Assembly: GCA_004352715.1 (NCBI GenBank)
Contig: SCFE01000004.1
Span: forward strand, 3,086,948-3,150,947
DNA: 64,000 bases
Direction of reading: 5' to 3'
Source: Hofstenia miamia
Lineage: Eukaryota > Xenacoelomorpha > Acoela
The notes beneath the pieces were generated by a model. The model did no database searches and was not told the origin of the DNA. It saw nothing but the letters and a program-made list of their open reading frames with translations. Within the stretch, counting starts at the first letter, position 1. Every line of letters begins with the position of its first letter. Made by a program: the position numbers and the translations under genes. Below are positions 61,135 through 64,000 of the stretch, in pieces.

Positions 61135-62860
61135 GGCGAGCCAGGCACATAGCCAGGATTTTTGAGGTGGGTGCCGATAAATTTTACTTATTAATTCGAA
61201 TGTCGCAATATGTGTATTATAGTTAAACAAATTTTTCACTCGCTATCAATAAATACCCTGATCTCCGTTTAAGTTCAATATTTAAGATGAAAAAATTAAA
61301 CGATCAAAATATATGTATTAGTAAAAACAACAGAGATAAAGCAATCAGGTTAAAAGTTAGCGAAGAATAATTCTTCTGTGCTTCATATCACCAAATCTAT
61401 CAATGATGTTCTTAATGTCGATATTGGAGTCCGAAGCATTGAAAAACATTAAATAAAAACAGTAAATTTAAATTAATGTTCAGGGTCAGTTATTTGTGGA
61501 TTAGAGCAATGGATTTGCTTCCAACATTGACGTGGTTGGGAAATATTTATACCAAGTGGTAATACAGTATCTTTTATCTATTTATATATTTTATTGAAAG
61601 TTTGTTCAGTATCTGAATGGGAGTTTTCTAATGTCTCAATTATCAAATTAATTGACTTCATACCAGATCTCAATCTCTTGAATTTGCAGTTTTTTGGAGA
61701 GATCATCAGTGTTCTGCAATATTGCAACTATGCTTAAAAGGCTAACTATGAATTCCGAAGATGTCACTGTAGTTTTTTGAATTGTGAGTTTCTTTTCTTG
61801 GTCTGAAGCATTGGAATAGCTCCTTTCAATGATGTCTTCAAAATATAACAAATCTTAACGAATATCATGAATTTTATGGTCATAGTAGCGAAAACATAGA
61901 GACATCTGTTCAACTCCAGATATATCTGTTGTCTCATCCGCCAGTATGGTATCTGAGACCAATGCAAAAGATATCATTTTGTATTTGTGGACTAGCGTAT
62001 ATTGCATTTTTAGCTGAATTTTGCAAGTGAAGTTTTAGATATTTGTCACCGACATCTACTCTAAACTTAAGCAACCTTCTAAATAGCCCTTCTCCAGGAC
62101 TATTCTTTTCACAATCAATTAGTCAGGAATCCTTATTTCCATGGAGAGGAATGTTATTCTGACCACAGAATATAATTATTATAATTAATGCATTTCGATT
62201 AGCTGCACACAATTTTTATGTTGTGTATTTATTTTTGAGTGAATATTAATGCTATTATTAAAATCATTAACAAAAAGGTTGCAGTGAATCACTGCAAATG
62301 GATGATATGATAAATTCAAATGTTTTGAGAAGTCACCTGTCTGACCAATGAGCCTGTCATATCGTTGTAAAGGCTGCGTCACCAACATTCCAAGAGCTCG
62401 TTGGTCAGTCTCCATAGGCTGGGCAAGCACACAAAGTTTGCAGAACAACCAATTCTTGCTATAACTTTATGCAAATTATGTATTATGATTAATCTGCTGT
62501 TGGGACAAGTGTCTTTTAAATTGACAAGTGACTCCATATTGCTAATTATTATATGGCCAAATAAAGTTTGATGGCACTGTCCAAGTGGTCGTGATAATAT
62601 ATTTCTTCATTGCATTTGCACAGTTTTTATTAACAAACAATCCAATATCATAATCTGGTTGCTCCCCTGATTCTATTTGGTTAGTTGTATTGCCATGTAC
62701 TGACTCTGTTGACGATTGATTTGTCGAATATTGGTTTTCATGAATGCTGTTCTGGGGTGCCATTGTTGCTGCTGCAGGTGTTGGGGAAAACTTAATGTAG
62801 ATTGCTTCAATTTTTTAACTGATGGTTGCCTTTGTGAATCCGACATTAGGGTCATTTACA
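61135..62860 (-). pseudogene. hAT transposase remnant (ZMYM1/DUF4371-like), second copy
   Basis: On the minus strand, 62763-62600 encodes an N-terminal part (QPDYDIGLFVNKN). The next, 62448-62185, encodes CKLCVLAQPMETDQRALGML followed by RYDRLIGQTGDFSKHLNLSY and INIHSKINTQ, the TTF-type zinc finger region of this family. Scraps at 61970-61500 include INISQPRQCWKQIHCSNPQ. A terminus near 61137 reads CAGGCACATAGCCAGGATTT, like the CAGTGGCGTAGCCAGG ends of the group. Most of the catalytic core is missing. Confidence 0.75.
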
Positions 62861-62889
62861 AGAGGCGGATGATCCGGTAAAGAGCAAAT

Positions 62890-63440
62890 GATGCGGCTAG
62901 CTGCATTAAGGACGTCTACACATGCTCCAATTTAGTAGCCGCATTATCTCGATTTAATTGCTTCTGCAGAGCAGAATTCACTCCTCCGCATCAAGCCGTA
63001 TTAGTGATAAACAACTTGTCAAATGAAATCTGTCCATGCGGTTAATTTGTTTGATATTCCTAATAGTGATTGTTTGGATAATAAATTTTTTTTAATTTTT
63101 CTTCTGAAATGTTTATAATTTTGTTCCTTTTTTATTTCGATATTTAAGTCATTCCATAATCTAGAAGCTTTAAATGAAAATGAATCTGGACGATTAATAC
63201 TACTATGCAAATTTGTGTATCTTACAATGATTTTGATATTCGATAAAGTACAATGGTGCAAGAACATTGCCACCTTTTATAAAAGTGCTCACAGATTTAT
63301 GCCTATCAATATAATTCAGAATTCTTATTGCCCAATTGAATATTTTTGCTAGTGATGATCGATTATTTGACGTGATATTTTAGAATAAAAAACAACAATA
63401 GTTAAAGTTACTTAGCACAAAAGAGTTATGTGATTGAAAG
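62890..63440 (-). pseudogene. LINE family F, C-terminal ORF2 and 3' end
   Basis: On the minus strand, 63350-63019 encodes SSLAKIFNWAIRILNYIDRH, STFIKGGNVLAP and then RPDSFSFKASRLWNDLNIEIK, FRRKIKKNLLS. This is the extreme C-terminus of CR1/Jockey-type ORF2 (R.W..LP..I.....F...LK..L). It ends at TGA near 63019 with a short 3' UTR. RT proper is absent. Confidence 0.75.
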
Positions 63441-63464
63441 GACTGCCCTACATTGCGCGAATGA

Positions 63465-63465
<1 letters not shown>

Positions 63466-63502
<37 letters not shown>

Positions 63503-63518
63503 TAATAATAATAATAAT
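63466..63518. repeat. (AAT)n microsatellite
   Basis: About 53 bases of AAT repeat with one interruption, directly before the GC-richer element that starts at about 63520. Confidence 0.95.
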
Positions 63519-63519
63519 T

Positions 63520-64000
63520 ATAATGGTGGGAAGTAACCCAGGTTGGTAAGCTGAGGTTAAGCAACTGTGATCGTGGTTAGCAAACTGGATGACTTAGCTC
63601 ACAGGGTAGGAAGCACTCTAAAGCCTTGGTTGGCAACTTCCTAGGACAAGGGCAGTCCAAAATGAAAGCTCAGGGGGCAGGAAGGTCTCTTAAGCTTTGT
63701 TGGCAACTTCCTAGGAGAATGGGAGTCCAAAATCACACAAAAAATAACACTGATGAAAAGTCATGATAGAGCAAAGGCCCTCAGTCCCCGGCAGGCCTTC
63801 AATGGTCAGAGGGTGCTAAGAATCTCCGGACAACAGGCGGACTCCACAATCGGGAGTGTGGACTCGAGAAGTGGCAGTACAGGATCCACACAGACCAATG
63901 GACAACGGCATAAGTGGACAGATGAGCAGAACAGGACAGCATTGGAGTGTTACAGAAGAAGCAGGCCAGATGAGAGGGGTTACAGGAAGAGAATGTTGGA
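63520..64000 (+). mobile_element. 5' end of an intact-looking non-LTR retrotransposon (R2/R4/NeSL-like)
   Basis: An abrupt rise in GC to around half starts at the end of the (AAT)n array. The 5' UTR (63520-63752) contains two ~71-bp tandem units (63597-63667 and 63668-63738), sharing GGCAACTTCCTAGGA and AGTCCAAAAT. An open frame then starts at 63753. The element runs off the window end. Confidence 0.6.
63753..64000 (+). CDS. N-terminal part of a retrotransposon ORF, open at the window end
   Basis: The frame starts ATG at 63753 (MKSHDRAKALSPRQAFNGQR) and is open for 82 codons to the last base. A Ser/Gly/Thr/Gln-rich linker is followed by HKWTDEQNRTALECYRRS and then RPDERGYRKRML. From memory, this W-T-x-E/D-x-N-R ... 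C-Y-x-R-S-x-P ... R-G-Y-R-K-R-M block is the Myb-like N-terminal region found in RLE-type LINEs (R2/R4/NeSL groups) of invertebrates. RT and endonuclease would lie beyond the window. No stops, and codon use is less AT-biased than in host genes. Confidence 0.55.
   Translation, partial: MKSHDRAKALSPRQAFNGQRVLRISGQQADSTIGSVDSRSGSTGSTQTNGQRHKWTDEQNRTALECYRRSRPDERGYRKRML

Noticed and set aside
63466-63518. CRISPR-like or satellite array
   Set aside because: It is a plain trinucleotide microsatellite; no spaced repeats occur anywhere in the window.

Overview
The window is AT-rich (about 30% GC by eye), intron-rich nuclear DNA from an invertebrate animal. It carries a HERC-type ubiquitin ligase, a TFIID subunit and a mitochondrial ribosomal protein, all split by GT-AG introns. 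It also holds a typical animal transposon load: APE-type LINEs, a Penelope-like element, hAT, piggyBac and Tigger DNA elements, MITEs and a miniature LTR element. I lean weakly towards an arthropod but cannot fix the phylum from sequence alone. There is a 1000-base N gap at 781-1780 and a single N at 241.

Three host genes are well supported. (1) MRPL12 (minus strand, 12364-8164) has three exons and encodes 166 aa. Each of its two introns holds a piggyBac relic, and its stop codon lies inside an AATAAA. (2) A HERC4/HERC3-like E3 ligase (plus strand, 23120-32603) has fourteen coding exons that join in frame to 1038 aa. RCC1 repeats come first, then a helical middle and a complete HECT domain with its catalytic Cys. 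(3) A short TAF8 (minus strand, 59091-57285) has two coding exons and encodes 241 aa, with a histone fold at the N-terminus and the conserved basic tail in the last exon. The three genes are unrelated in function and show no operon-like link.

The rest is mostly transposon debris. Region 1-8000 holds a hairpin MITE family and four LINE fragments head to tail on the minus strand. Region 13.9-20 kb holds a decayed repeat-family gene, an RT scrap and a broken LINE. Region 22.2-22.9 kb is a Tigger-type MITE just upstream of the HERC gene. Region 33.6-41.4 kb is a dense cluster of LINE, Penelope GIY-YIG and hAT pieces. At 42.6-43.4 kb there is a complete young TRIM with 181-bp LTRs. Region 47.3-54.6 kb has three hAT non-autonomous elements or ends, a LINE and a large inverted repeat. 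Region 56-63.4 kb has another Penelope endonuclease copy, hAT remains and a LINE tail flanking TAF8.

The last 480 bases are clearly more GC-rich. They contain the 5' end of an apparently intact non-LTR element that sits directly against an (AAT)n array and runs out of the window. No prokaryotic features, CRISPR arrays or rRNA genes were seen.
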